DNA from: Litorimonas sp947503715
Lineage (GTDB): Bacteria > Pseudomonadota > Alphaproteobacteria > Caulobacterales > Maricaulaceae
Assembly (NCBI RefSeq): GCF_050271975.1
Contig: NZ_CP189850.1
Coordinates: 620,001 to 684,000, forward strand
Direction: 5' to 3'
Length of the DNA: 64,000 bases
In this document: positions 26,698-35,759 of the stretch, in pieces
How positions within the stretch are numbered: the stretch's first letter is position 1
Layout of the letters: every line of letters begins with the position of its first letter
Notes under the pieces: model-generated
What the model saw: only the letters and a program-made list of their open reading frames with translations
What the model was told of the DNA's origin: nothing
The model's database searches: none
Translations under genes and position numbers: made by a program

Positions 26698-27105
26698 ATG
26701 ACCAGTATTCTCGAAAAGAAATGCATCGAACGCGGCCTCCGTATGACGGACCAGCGCCGTATCATCGCCAAAGTCCTTTCCGACGCGAATGACCATCCCG
26801 ACGCGGAAGAAGTCTATGCCCGCGCCACGGCCATAGACCCCAAGATCAGCTTGGCCACTGTCTATCGCACGGTGCGATTGTTTGATGAGGCTGGCATTAT
26901 CGAAACCCACGATTTCCGGGATGGCCGCGCGCGATATGAGCTGGCCGAAGGTGAACATCACGATCACCTGATCGACGTTCAAACGGGTGACGTCATCGAA
27001 TTCGTGGATGAGGAAATTGAACGGTTACAGGAAAAAATTGCCGAAAAGCTCGGTTATGAGTTAGTTGATCACCGGATGGAGCTTTACGGGCGAAAGAAGA
27101 AATAG
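26698..27105 (+). CDS. fur: Fur-family metalloregulator (Fur/Mur type)
   Basis: A 135-residue Fur-family repressor. Winged helix with ISLATVYRTVRLFDEAGII as recognition region, followed by the metal-sensing segment EHHDHLIDVQTGDVIEF and a short C-terminus ending in KLGYELVDHRMELYG. The structural zinc CxxC pairs of gamma-proteobacterial Fur are absent, as in alphaproteobacterial Fur/Mur proteins, some of which respond to manganese. Iron versus manganese cannot be settled by sequence. The position after rimI matches many alphaproteobacteria. Confidence 0.9.
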   Translation: MTSILEKKCIERGLRMTDQRRIIAKVLSDANDHPDAEEVYARATAIDPKISLATVYRTVRLFDEAGIIETHDFRDGRARYELAEGEHHDHLIDVQTGDVIEFVDEEIERLQEKIAEKLGYELVDHRMELYGRKKK

Positions 27106-27117
27106 ACCCGCGCGTTT

Positions 27118-27915
27118 GTGTTCTCACGTCGCCTTGTTGATAAGGATGTCGCCGCTTGGCAGTTGGACGGTTTTGCCTGGTTGATCGACAATTTCGAGAT
27201 TGAGCCGGGCTTGTCCGAAACTGAACTTTGGCTACCCACTCCTGAATATTATCCAGATGCAGGCGACACTCCACTGGCCGAACATTTGTTTGCTATTGTC
27301 AGACGACAATGTCGTTTTGATGATCGCGATAATTTCGAGTTAAAAGCCGAAGCGGGTCGACCGGATAGCTCGCTCGGCGGGTTGGCGATGATAAAGACGC
27401 GCGGGCAAACAGCTTGCGGCACCTATCAAATCATTCCGACCAAACATGGCGGCACGCGTGAGATCATCCGTTATGACGAAGGTCTGACGGACAAGCCCGC
27501 GCAACTCGTCGCGACCTTTGCGCATGAACTCGGGCACGCTCTTCACAATCGCGCACAGGAAGAATTAGAAGAACCACCCGAGCTCTATGAGCTTTTCACA
27601 GATCTCACTGCGGTCTTCATGGGCTATGGGGTTTTCCTTGCGAATGGTCGGTTCGAATTTTCGCAATTCTCAAATGCGGATATGCAAGGCTGGCAAGCAA
27701 AGGGGGCAGGTTATCTACCCGAAGCGGATCTCGTCTTTGCGACGGCCTTGTTCATGTCGATAAAGAATATTCCGGAGGCGGTGGCGGCTCCCCACCTAAA
27801 ATCACATTTACGCAAAATGCTATCGAAAGCCTTTCGTCAAATTGGTAAGATGGAGACTGACGTAAAAGCTTTGCGCGAGCGTATTCCGGTACATCGGGAT
27901 AAGCGAAGAGCTTAA
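27118..27915 (+). CDS. Putative zinc metallopeptidase with HELGH motif, unknown family
   Basis: A 265-residue protein from a GTG at 27118, 12 bases after fur. HELGH (136-140) preceded by 'LVATFAHELGH' and followed by ELYELFTDLTAVFMGYG (about 156-170), whose acidic residues could be the third ligand, suggests a gluzincin-like protease. No signal peptide, so probably cytoplasmic. I do not recognise the family. No ribosome-binding site is clear, consistent with coupling to fur. In many relatives an acyltransferase gene, not a protease, follows fur. The stop overlaps the convergent phosphoesterase gene by four bases. Confidence 0.62.
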   Translation: MFSRRLVDKDVAAWQLDGFAWLIDNFEIEPGLSETELWLPTPEYYPDAGDTPLAEHLFAIVRRQCRFDDRDNFELKAEAGRPDSSLGGLAMIKTRGQTACGTYQIIPTKHGGTREIIRYDEGLTDKPAQLVATFAHELGHALHNRAQEELEEPPELYELFTDLTAVFMGYGVFLANGRFEFSQFSNADMQGWQAKGAGYLPEADLVFATALFMSIKNIPEAVAAPHLKSHLRKMLSKAFRQIGKMETDVKALRERIPVHRDKRRA

Positions 27916-28721
27916 ACTGCGGCGACTTCTAACAGGGGTCTTGTTGTCGAAGACTCTTTCGCCATCACCGGACGATGGTGTAGAATTTCCCAGCGCCCGT
28001 CATGATGTTCGGCCAGCGCCGTACAGCTCTCGACCCAATCGCCGTCGTTCATATAGGTGATGCCATCGATGACACGCATTTCCGCCACATGGATATGGCC
28101 GCAAACCGCGCCGTCAAAGCCCTTGCGCTTGCAGTAATCGGCAACTTGATCTTCAAAGGCGTGGATAAAGTTCATCGCGCGTTTCGTGCGTGTCTTCAGG
28201 GACTTTGATAATGACCAATAGGGTAGGCCGAGTTTCCTCCGAGCAAAGTTCAGTTTCACATTCACCCAGAGCAGCAGATTATAAGCATTGTCGCCCAGAT
28301 GCATGATCCACTTCCGGTCCGCCCGCATCAGTCCGTCAAACATGTCGCCATGGACAATCAAATAACGCTTTCCGTCCACGCCGATATGCGTTTCGCGATT
28401 GGAGAGTTTGACATCCCCGAAATTCATTCGGAATCTTAAAAAGCCGCGCAGGAACTCATCGTGATTGCCCGCTATATAACGGACATCTGTGCCGCGTTTC
28501 GCAGCCGTTAGGATACGGCGGATGACATTGGTATGGGCTTGCGGCCAGAACCATTTCTTTTTGAGCCGCCAGCCATCAATAATATCTCCAACGAGATAGA
28601 GCTGTTCCGACGTATTGTGCTTCATGAAATCGCACAACGCCTCCGCCTGACAGCCTTTGGACCCCAGATGGACATCGCTGATAAATAGCGCACGATATTT
28701 CGGTGTTGATGTCTCCCCCAT
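27912..28721 (-). CDS. UDP-2,3-diacylglucosamine diphosphatase-like metallophosphoesterase (LpxH-like)
   Basis: A 269-residue calcineurin-type phosphoesterase. Metal-binding motifs in order: SDVHLGSKG, GDIIDGWRL, GNHDEF, VHGDMFD and GHIHVAEM. The WRLKKKWFWPQ stretch is typical of the LpxH-related group found in many alphaproteobacteria, where LpxI often does the lipid A step, so true LpxH activity is uncertain. Cytoplasmic, no signal peptide. Single gene, convergent with the HELGH protein gene. Confidence 0.8.
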   Translation of the reverse strand: MGETSTPKYRALFISDVHLGSKGCQAEALCDFMKHNTSEQLYLVGDIIDGWRLKKKWFWPQAHTNVIRRILTAAKRGTDVRYIAGNHDEFLRGFLRFRMNFGDVKLSNRETHIGVDGKRYLIVHGDMFDGLMRADRKWIMHLGDNAYNLLLWVNVKLNFARRKLGLPYWSLSKSLKTRTKRAMNFIHAFEDQVADYCKRKGFDGAVCGHIHVAEMRVIDGITYMNDGDWVESCTALAEHHDGRWEILHHRPVMAKESSTTRPLLEVAAV

Positions 28722-28820
28722 AGGGCGGCGCGTTAAGGGGGTTTGGTGACAGGCGTGTGACGCGGCGGTGACGGGTTTATGACGGTGAAGTCAAGGTTGT
28801 TCAGTTATATTTTATATAAT

Positions 28821-29378
28821 CTAGTTTGTTACGCCGTTTTGTCGTAACCAATCATTCCATTTTTTATAATTCTCTCTATCCGCGTCCCAGCCTGTAACTT
28901 TACAACGATCTTCAAGCTCTACAGATTTAACATCGTCGCTATTACAATCTTCATACGTGGGTAAATCAAAGTCGTTTCCGTTCACCAGCCAATCTTTTAT
29001 AAGTATGTTTGGAATACTGTAAGAACAAGAATTGGTTAGGAGCGTGTCGTTTGGCTTCCAGGCTATAATAAGTGTAGGGTCGCCCATATTGAAATTCATG
29101 CCACAAGCAGCCCCATCTTGCTGATGGCGAACAAATGCATTGCTTTCATTCATTAATTGAAGCGGATAATTCACCTCAAACTTTGTGACGGCTTGCCCAT
29201 ATATCGACCGACCATCTCCATCCGGCAATGGTTGAAATGTAGTTTGTAGTGCAGTCCCAACAAACACGACATGATCAGCCACTGCCTCACTGACCCAACC
29301 TTTTGCAGGTATACAGCTACAGGCCCAAGCGGGGGCGGAAGTTAGGGCTAACATTACTGCGAGTAAAAAACGATACAT
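28821..29378 (-). CDS. Secreted Cys-rich protein with TIMP/NTR-like N-terminal CSC motif
   Basis: From ATG 29378 the protein is 185 residues with a clear signal peptide (MYRFLLAVMLALTSAPAWA) whose predicted cleavage exposes CSCIPAKGW. A mature N-terminal CxC followed by 'ADHVVFVGTAL' is the pattern of NTR/TIMP-like domains found in some bacterial proteins. Further cysteines lie in GAACGMN, NSCSYS, EDCNSD and EDRCKV, suggesting disulfides. The frame continues upstream but would overlap miaB, so the signal-peptide start is chosen. AT-rich compared with its neighbours. The function is unknown. Confidence 0.6.
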   Translation of the reverse strand: MYRFLLAVMLALTSAPAWACSCIPAKGWVSEAVADHVVFVGTALQTTFQPLPDGDGRSIYGQAVTKFEVNYPLQLMNESNAFVRHQQDGAACGMNFNMGDPTLIIAWKPNDTLLTNSCSYSIPNILIKDWLVNGNDFDLPTYEDCNSDDVKSVELEDRCKVTGWDADRENYKKWNDWLRQNGVTN

Positions 29379-29478
29379 ACTTGATATAGTATAACAAAAT
29401 CGATGGCGTGCAACCCTATCTTGCCTAAGCAGACCTACCCCCTTATACGCCCGCAGAACACAAACAGGACCATATCCC

Positions 29479-30888
29479 ATGACCACCACATCACCGCGCG
29501 ATAAAAACGCGTCTCGTGATGTCGAGGAAGCTGCCATTATCGCCGCGAAGCCCGACGTCATTTCCAATACCAAAAAAGTTTTCATCAAGACCTATGGCTG
29601 TCAGATGAATGTTTATGACAGCGAGCGGATGGCTGATGTTCTCGCGCCTATCGGCTATGCGCCCGTCGAGACGCCGGACCAAGCGGATCTCGTCATTCTC
29701 AATACCTGCCACATTCGCGAGAAGGCGGCGGAGAAGGTCTATTCCGAACTCGGCCGCATTCGTCAGCATAAAGAGGCGAATAAGCCCGAGATGAAAGTCG
29801 CCGTCGCAGGCTGTGTCGCACAGGCCGAAGGCGCGGAGATCATGCGCCGTGCGCCCGTCGTGGATATGGTACTCGGCCCGCAGACCTATCACAAGCTGCC
29901 CGAAATGATCGCTAAGGTTCACCGTAAATCCGGTGAGGTTTTGGAAACGGAATTCGACACAATCGAGAAATTTGACAGCCTGCCCAAGACACGAAATGTG
30001 AAGGGCTTCTCCGCTTTTCTGACCGTGCAGGAAGGCTGTGACAAATTCTGCACCTTCTGTGTCGTGCCCTATACGCGTGGCGCGGAAGTCAGTCGCCCCG
30101 TCGACCAAATCGTCATGGAAGCACGCGATCTCGCCGCGCAGGGCGTGCGGGAGATCACGCTCATTGGGCAAAATGTCGATGCCTATCACGCCGAAGGGCC
30201 CGACGGGTCCGAATGGGGTTTGGGCGAATTAATTCGTCATGTCGCCCTGATTGGCGGCATTGACCGAATCCGGTTCACGACCTCTCACCCGCGCGATATG
30301 GATGATGCACTGATTAAGGTGATTGGCGAAGAGCCGAAGCTGATGCCTTATCTCCACCTGCCCATCCAATCGGGCAGTAATAAAATTCTGCGCGCGATGA
30401 ACCGCGATCACACCTATGATCACTATAAACAATTAATTGCAAAAATTCGGGCTGCCCGTCCGGAAATCGCCTTGAGCGGCGATTTCATCGTCGGCTTCCC
30501 GGGCGAGACCGAGGCCGATTTTGAACAGACCATGAAATGCGTGGAAGAGATCGGCTATGCCTCCTCCTTCAGTTTCAAATATTCCATCCGCCCCGGCACA
30601 CCGGGCGCCAGCATGCACCGCCAAGTACCGGAAGACGTCAAACAAGACCGCCTCGTCCGCCTCCAGGCGCTGCTCTACAAACAACAGGAAGACCACAATA
30701 AGTCCCTCATCGGGAAAACGCTGTCGGTGTTGGTCGAGGGTAAGGGCCGCAAGGGCGGGCAATTATTTGGCCGCAGCCCGTATCTAACGGGCACACATTT
30801 CGACGGGCCGGAAGCGCTCATCGGGCAGATCGTGGATGTACGGATTGAGGAAGCCGGGCGGAATTCTTTGGTTGGAGTTTTGGTTTAG
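29479..30888 (+). CDS. miaB: tRNA-2-methylthio-N6-dimethylallyladenosine synthase MiaB
   Basis: A 469-residue radical-SAM methylthiotransferase that converts i6A37 to ms2i6A37. N-terminal UPF0004 domain with TYGCQMNVYDSERM and two further cluster cysteines (NTCHIRE, AGCVAQ), radical-SAM CDKFCTFC near residue 190, and a C-terminal TRAM domain. A 30-residue N-terminal extension precedes the first conserved strand. The next gene follows 3 bases after its stop. Confidence 0.97.
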   Translation: MTTTSPRDKNASRDVEEAAIIAAKPDVISNTKKVFIKTYGCQMNVYDSERMADVLAPIGYAPVETPDQADLVILNTCHIREKAAEKVYSELGRIRQHKEANKPEMKVAVAGCVAQAEGAEIMRRAPVVDMVLGPQTYHKLPEMIAKVHRKSGEVLETEFDTIEKFDSLPKTRNVKGFSAFLTVQEGCDKFCTFCVVPYTRGAEVSRPVDQIVMEARDLAAQGVREITLIGQNVDAYHAEGPDGSEWGLGELIRHVALIGGIDRIRFTTSHPRDMDDALIKVIGEEPKLMPYLHLPIQSGSNKILRAMNRDHTYDHYKQLIAKIRAARPEIALSGDFIVGFPGETEADFEQTMKCVEEIGYASSFSFKYSIRPGTPGASMHRQVPEDVKQDRLVRLQALLYKQQEDHNKSLIGKTLSVLVEGKGRKGGQLFGRSPYLTGTHFDGPEALIGQIVDVRIEEAGRNSLVGVLV

Positions 30889-30891
30889 TTA

Positions 30892-31389
30892 ATGGAAAAA
30901 AAGATAAAATCACAAGAAGTCATGATTGTTTTTAAAGATAATATTGACTGGCTTTTTAACAGTGTGGACACGCTTAAAACGAGCTTGAAAACTGGTGCAA
31001 TCACCCTCTTAGTTTTTTTGACGATAAGCTTTTTTCGTGGCTTTTCTCTGAATTTAAATGAAACGATATATGCTCTCATTGGAAGCCTCGTAGTAATCGC
31101 TCTCACGTTAATATTAACGCCTATCTGGATCGCATTCTGTCACTTTCGAATGAAGCCTGAGCAACTTAAAGTTAATTGGTTTTTCGATGAATCGGAATTG
31201 ATGCTTGCTGATGGCGCTAAAAATAAAATCATAACACCTTGGGAACAGGTTAAAGCCATGAGTTTTAAGAAAAAAGGTGTTGTAATTTATTACAAGCCGA
31301 TGGGCTCGAGATGGATGCCTGCACGATTATTTCAAGAGATTGATATTTTGAATCTCAAAGAATTGTCTACGGAGAAAATTACGGGATAA
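30892..31389 (+). CDS. YcxB-like small membrane protein
   Basis: A 165-residue protein with two membrane helices (about 38-55 and 63-85) and a C-terminal cytoplasmic domain (NWFFDESELMLADGAKNKIITPWEQVK, then YYKPMGSRWMPARLF) that matches the YcxB-like domain pattern. It starts 3 bases after miaB, with GGAG inside the end of miaB. Very AT-rich and Lys-rich compared with miaB, suggesting later acquisition. Function of YcxB-like proteins is not established. Confidence 0.6.
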   Translation: MEKKIKSQEVMIVFKDNIDWLFNSVDTLKTSLKTGAITLLVFLTISFFRGFSLNLNETIYALIGSLVVIALTLILTPIWIAFCHFRMKPEQLKVNWFFDESELMLADGAKNKIITPWEQVKAMSFKKKGVVIYYKPMGSRWMPARLFQEIDILNLKELSTEKITG

Positions 31390-31518
31390 AAACCTACCCC
31401 GACCGCACTTTTGACATAATCTTTATCTTCGCGCTTTCATACAAGATGAATGCATTTTATCTAAGTGGGCAGCTTTGGACGACCTTAAATTAAGAACTCG
31501 CCCAAGGCTTTTTTTAAA

Positions 31519-31968
31519 TTAACGTCGTTTCGGTTTGCCAAACCGATTGACGATTTCCACAATCACGACTGCCAAGCCATGACCCGCAGCCCCAACCGTG
31601 ACCCAAATCGCGGGGACCATCATATTGTCTCCGCCCGGTCCGTCGGACGCGCTGATGCCTGCAAAAACGATCATGATAAAAAACCAACTGGCCGCGACGA
31701 TTAAAGCGGATAAGCGGAGGGCCGAAAGAGAGTGCGCGAGTTTTTCTCGCGCCAGTTCGTCTTTATGATCTTCCGGATGATAGGTCAGGGCGGTCGCGTC
31801 CACATTAAAGGCTGCGGCTAAGGCTGTGATCAACTCGCGGGATGCGTTTCCGCCATTTTCAATCCGTTGCACGGTCCGAAGGGCGACGCCCGCCAGTTCC
31901 GCAAGGTGTTCCTGCGACCAGAAACGTTCTTCGCGCCAGCGCTTTAATTTTTCAGTATCAATGTCCAT
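31519..31968 (-). CDS. XRE-family HTH regulator with C-terminal membrane helices
   Basis: A 149-residue protein. Residues 1-65 are a Cro/CI-type HTH (LKRWREERFWSQEHLAELAGVALRTVQRIENG). The C-terminal half has two hydrophobic segments (about 85-105 and 115-135), so this is probably a membrane-anchored HTH protein. ATG 31968 lies 8 bases from AAAGGAGAC; ATG 31974 is possible but too near the ribosome-binding site. No adjacent partner gene is apparent. Confidence 0.75.
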   Translation of the reverse strand: MDIDTEKLKRWREERFWSQEHLAELAGVALRTVQRIENGGNASRELITALAAAFNVDATALTYHPEDHKDELAREKLAHSLSALRLSALIVAASWFFIMIVFAGISASDGPGGDNMMVPAIWVTVGAAGHGLAVVIVEIVNRFGKPKRR

Positions 31969-32119
31969 CGTCATGTCTCCTTTACCGCTTTGAACAGATC
32001 TAAAGATACATAAATTTATCGGACAGACTACGAAAGCGGCCCGCCACATTTATGACTTTGACCCGACAGGAGGGCGTTAAAAGCCAATAAACCCGAAGGT
32101 TTCTCAACATTAATACCGT

Positions 32120-32836
32120 TCAAGTCTCGCGTTCATGCCGTCTCCGCCATTCTTTTGAATAGACAGATTCTTCCGCATATTTCCGACTTAATGACACCGC
32201 GCGAACCTCTGCTTCTTCTGCTGTCTCCGCACGAACCTCCGCGCTCATCTTCATCGCGGCACGTTCATAGGGAATGACTTGCACCATGGGTGTTCCGGCG
32301 GGGAGGTGGAAGTCCGTCCCCACGCCTGTCCAGAAGAAGGGCACATTAACGGGCACGTCCAGCGCGTCGCAATCCACTGCACCGTTAAAGGCGCGGAAGG
32401 GGAGGTCCATATGATTGATCGGGTGGAGGAAACTGGCGGACCAGCCTGCGGGCAAGACAACGCGCCACGGATTGATAAATTTCAGCGGGACCTGGCCCGT
32501 GAAAGGGCCGGGCTTATCCGCGCCAATCTGGCCGGGATGATGCATGTCGAGCGGTTTGATCGGCGCGTCCTGTGGCCAGTGAAATTGGAGCTGTCCCGTC
32601 TGCGGGTCCGCAGATGTGGAAATATCGACGGGGAGGGGAATAATCCAACCCAAGGACATAACATCTGCGACGGGCAGACAAGCCCGCACAGTCAGTCCGG
32701 GCAGACCGTGTTCATCTTTCATCCCCATCTCGCGGGGGAGATTCCGGAACCAGTCCGGCAGGCATTTTGAAGCCCTCACAGGCGGCGGAATTTTACCTTC
32801 CAATTCCGGTGGGCAGAGGAAGGTAATTTTTGTCAT
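32120..32836 (-). CDS. Conserved protein of unknown function (DUF6065-like)
   Basis: A 238-residue soluble protein. It begins ITFLCPPELEGKIPPPVRASKCLPDWFRNLP and carries repeated proline/tryptophan segments (HPINHMDLPFRAFNG; VPFFWTGVGTDFHLPAGTPMVQVIPYER). This pattern recalls proteins labelled DUF6065, which have no known function; the match is from memory and tentative. It starts 2 bases after the stop of the AbgT-family transporter gene, so the pair is likely one operon. Confidence 0.6.
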   Translation of the reverse strand: MTKITFLCPPELEGKIPPPVRASKCLPDWFRNLPREMGMKDEHGLPGLTVRACLPVADVMSLGWIIPLPVDISTSADPQTGQLQFHWPQDAPIKPLDMHHPGQIGADKPGPFTGQVPLKFINPWRVVLPAGWSASFLHPINHMDLPFRAFNGAVDCDALDVPVNVPFFWTGVGTDFHLPAGTPMVQVIPYERAAMKMSAEVRAETAEEAEVRAVSLSRKYAEESVYSKEWRRRHERET

Positions 32837-32838
32837 GC

Positions 32839-34506
32839 TTAGCCAGCGACGCCCGGCAGCTCATAAGCCATCGGCGCGCCCGGCCCCAGATCAAAGCCGA
32901 GGAAAGCCCAGGCGACGACGAGGATAACACCCGTGATTAACATCCAGATGGAATAGGGGATCATCATTGCGGTGAGGCTGCCGAGTCCAAAGTCTTTCTG
33001 CCAGCGTCGCGCAAAAACGAGGATGAGCGGGAAATAGACCATGAGTGGCGTGATAATATTCGTCGCGCCATCGCCGACCCGGTAAACGGCCGTCGCACCA
33101 TCCGGAGAGATACCCAGTAGCATCAACATCGGTACCATGACTGGCGCGAGCAAAGCCCATTTCGCAGATGCCGAGCCGACAAAGAGATTAATCAATGCCG
33201 AGAAGAGCACGATTAGCCCGAGCAGGATTGGCATAGGCAGGCCACTCGCTTCAATCCCGTTCGCCCCGTGAACGGCAGAAATCAAACCCAGATTGGACCA
33301 TTCAAACATGGCCACAAAATGTGCCGCGGCAAAGGCGAGGACGAGGTAATAGCCCATATCCTTCATGGCCTCTGCCATCATCTCCACAAGGTCACGGTGG
33401 TCTTTAATTGTGCCGGCCGCTTTACCATAAGCCCAGCCCGCCGCGAGGAAGAGCATCATAAAGCCCGCGACAAGCGACGTCAGAAATGGCGTCCAATTCG
33501 CAATCGGACTGCAAACGCCTGTCGCGGCAACATCCGGTGGACAGGCAGCCTCGTTAATCAGGGGCGTTCCGGGGCCAAAGGTCATCGCCACCCAAAGTGC
33601 GACAATACCCAAAACGGCGAGCCCTGACCGACGCAGGCCTTTTTTCTGGGCGTCTGTGAGTGGCTTGTCTTCATTGGCATAGCTCGCATTCTCACCTTCC
33701 GCGACCCACTTCCCTAGGCGCGGTTCGATGATTTTGTCTGTGACGTACCAGATCAGCGGCAGATAAATAAACATCAACGTCGCGATGAAATACCAATTGC
33801 CGAGAAGATTGGCTTGATAATCCGCGTTCAGGATTTCACCGGCTTCCTGTGTGATCCCGTAGAGCAATGCATCCAATTGTCCCGGTGATATATTCGCGGA
33901 AAATCCGCCGGAGACCCCTGCAAAGGCGGCGGCAATCCCGGCGAGCGGATGACGTCCCGCACTCGCAAAGAGGACACCGGCCAGCGGAATAAGTACAACA
34001 TAGGCGGCGTCTGCGGCATGGTTCCCGATCATCGCGACCAGCGCAACAACAGGCGTCAGGAGGAAGAGCGGCGCGCTGCGTACGGCGGAGCGCATGGCGC
34101 TGGAGAACAGGCCCGACCGTTCCGCGACGCCCGCGCCCAGCATGACGACGAGGACGTAGCCGAGCGGATGGAAATGCGTGAAGGTCTTCGGCATCTCGAC
34201 CCAAAGGCGCGAGATGTTTTCCGGTGATAGCAGGCTCATCGCCGGAATGACGCCATCCGCCCCAATACTAAACCGCGCTTTCTGGCTGTCTGGCATACCG
34301 CCCATGACTTGTTCGCTTAGCGTCGCTGACCCGCCCAGCGCTGCCACAATGACGGAAATCACAACAAGTGTGAGAATGAGGTAGAAAAAGATGAACACAG
34401 GATCGGGGAGTTTATTTCCCGTTCGCTCCACCCAACCCAGAAAGCCTTTGGTCGGATCTTTGGGGGTGGTTTCTTTAGAAACAGGAGGGGTATCTGAATT
34501 TGCCAT
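32839..34506 (-). CDS. AbgT-family transporter
   Basis: About 555 residues with 11-13 membrane helices. The start region WVERTGNKLPDPVFIFFYLIL, the NHAADAAYVVLIPLAGVLFASAGRHPLAGIAAAFAGVSGGFSAN loop, SSASAKWA-like 'VGSASAKWALLAPVMVPML' and DGATNIITPLMVYFPL segments are diagnostic of AbgT/MtrF. Members import p-aminobenzoyl-glutamate or export sulfonamides. No peptidase genes for p-aminobenzoyl-glutamate are adjacent, so the direction and substrate are open. ATG 34506 or 34512 are the plausible starts, after AGAGA. Confidence 0.93.
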   Translation of the reverse strand: MANSDTPPVSKETTPKDPTKGFLGWVERTGNKLPDPVFIFFYLILTLVVISVIVAALGGSATLSEQVMGGMPDSQKARFSIGADGVIPAMSLLSPENISRLWVEMPKTFTHFHPLGYVLVVMLGAGVAERSGLFSSAMRSAVRSAPLFLLTPVVALVAMIGNHAADAAYVVLIPLAGVLFASAGRHPLAGIAAAFAGVSGGFSANISPGQLDALLYGITQEAGEILNADYQANLLGNWYFIATLMFIYLPLIWYVTDKIIEPRLGKWVAEGENASYANEDKPLTDAQKKGLRRSGLAVLGIVALWVAMTFGPGTPLINEAACPPDVAATGVCSPIANWTPFLTSLVAGFMMLFLAAGWAYGKAAGTIKDHRDLVEMMAEAMKDMGYYLVLAFAAAHFVAMFEWSNLGLISAVHGANGIEASGLPMPILLGLIVLFSALINLFVGSASAKWALLAPVMVPMLMLLGISPDGATAVYRVGDGATNIITPLMVYFPLILVFARRWQKDFGLGSLTAMMIPYSIWMLITGVILVVAWAFLGFDLGPGAPMAYELPGVAG

Positions 34507-34650
34507 AGTCATTGTCTCTGTGAAATCAAATTTGCGCCTTGTTAAGGCCATTTGCGTGGAAGGTGCAAGACAGTCTTGAAGCCGCGTCCGGTATCTAAAG
34601 TTTATTGTTTGATAATTTGACAAATATGTAATATTATTACATTAAAAGTC

Positions 34651-35709
34651 ATGAGCGTTTTTCACAGCATCTTCCGCCTCTTTTTTATAAGCCTTGGGTT
34701 AATCCTACCAATATTAGCGTATGGGGAAGACTTAGAGTGTCGTGTGATTTCTGCGGCTTTTGACTTTCATCTCGCTTCTGCGGAGCGCGGCTTCCCATGT
34801 GGTGCGGATAGCGTCACGGGTGAAACAATCTGTTTACGAAGCGCGACAAGAGATACTGTTCTCTTTCCCAAGAAAATAAAACTCTCTTATGTTCCTTCAA
34901 CGGAGATTGATTTGAAGTTGGTACCTGTTGGAAAATTTTCAAATACCACTCTGTCTCAATATAAAAGTATTTATCAGGCGACGGCATTTGAAGCCTCCGT
35001 TTTGTCGGCCATGGAGTCACGGGATAAATGGAATGATGTGTTTGGCAAATATGACCCATCAGATGTTTCAACACGGCTTAAAACCCCCACGGATTATAAA
35101 GCCATCCAGATGGAGCGCCGTCTAAAGTTTCTATTGAATAGGCCTGAGTCTACTGACGCTGAGATTGAAACGTTGGAGGCAGACTTAAAGGCCCATAAAG
35201 GGCGCTGGAATACAACATTAGCTAGGCCGCGTGAGGCGCTTGAACAGGAAATTGCCGCGACGAAGCAAACACTTTTCGATATGGCTAAGTCGCAATTGGA
35301 AGATAATAAATATTGGCGGCCGAGTGGGGGTGGTCAGACGACATCGGGCCCTGTTTCGATGAAACCAGAAGTCAACAGATCGGGTATCATGTCGTCCGAG
35401 CTAAGCTGTGGCTCAGCTATCACGCCACGATCTCACGTTTATATAATGTCCGAGCAGGGCCTTATATTCTCAGACTCGGGTGAACCTGTCTCGGAAAGCT
35501 TGCGCTCATATCACTGGCATCCCCGATCTTTTATTCCGGTCCAAATTCTCTTTTCATCCGACAAAACAAAAGTGCTTCTTTTTGCGTCAGGACATGATGG
35601 TCAACATGTTATTCGACTTGGCGGCCCACCCCGGGCTTATCTCTTGGAATTGTTAAACGGAGAGTGGACAGTTCTGGCTGCAACAGGTGAGGGTCCGATA
35701 ATATATTAA
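34651..35709 (+). CDS. Exported protein of unknown function, orphan
   Basis: A 352-residue protein with a signal peptide (FHSIFRLFFISLGLILPILAYG, cleavage after about residue 25). Residues about 125-215 are charged and helical, likely coiled coil. The remaining Cys (CRVIS, FPCG, TICLR, LSCGS) may form disulfides. I recognise no family. AT-rich and lacking a good ribosome-binding site. Sits alone between the AbgT gene (divergent) and phoH, inside the accessory block that splits miaB from phoH. Confidence 0.55.
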   Translation: MSVFHSIFRLFFISLGLILPILAYGEDLECRVISAAFDFHLASAERGFPCGADSVTGETICLRSATRDTVLFPKKIKLSYVPSTEIDLKLVPVGKFSNTTLSQYKSIYQATAFEASVLSAMESRDKWNDVFGKYDPSDVSTRLKTPTDYKAIQMERRLKFLLNRPESTDAEIETLEADLKAHKGRWNTTLARPREALEQEIAATKQTLFDMAKSQLEDNKYWRPSGGGQTTSGPVSMKPEVNRSGIMSSELSCGSAITPRSHVYIMSEQGLIFSDSGEPVSESLRSYHWHPRSFIPVQILFSSDKTKVLLFASGHDGQHVIRLGGPPRAYLLELLNGEWTVLAATGEGPIIY

Positions 35710-35759
35710 AGGTCTAATTCTTACTCGCATTCCCTATCCACACACCCTATCTCCCCCTT

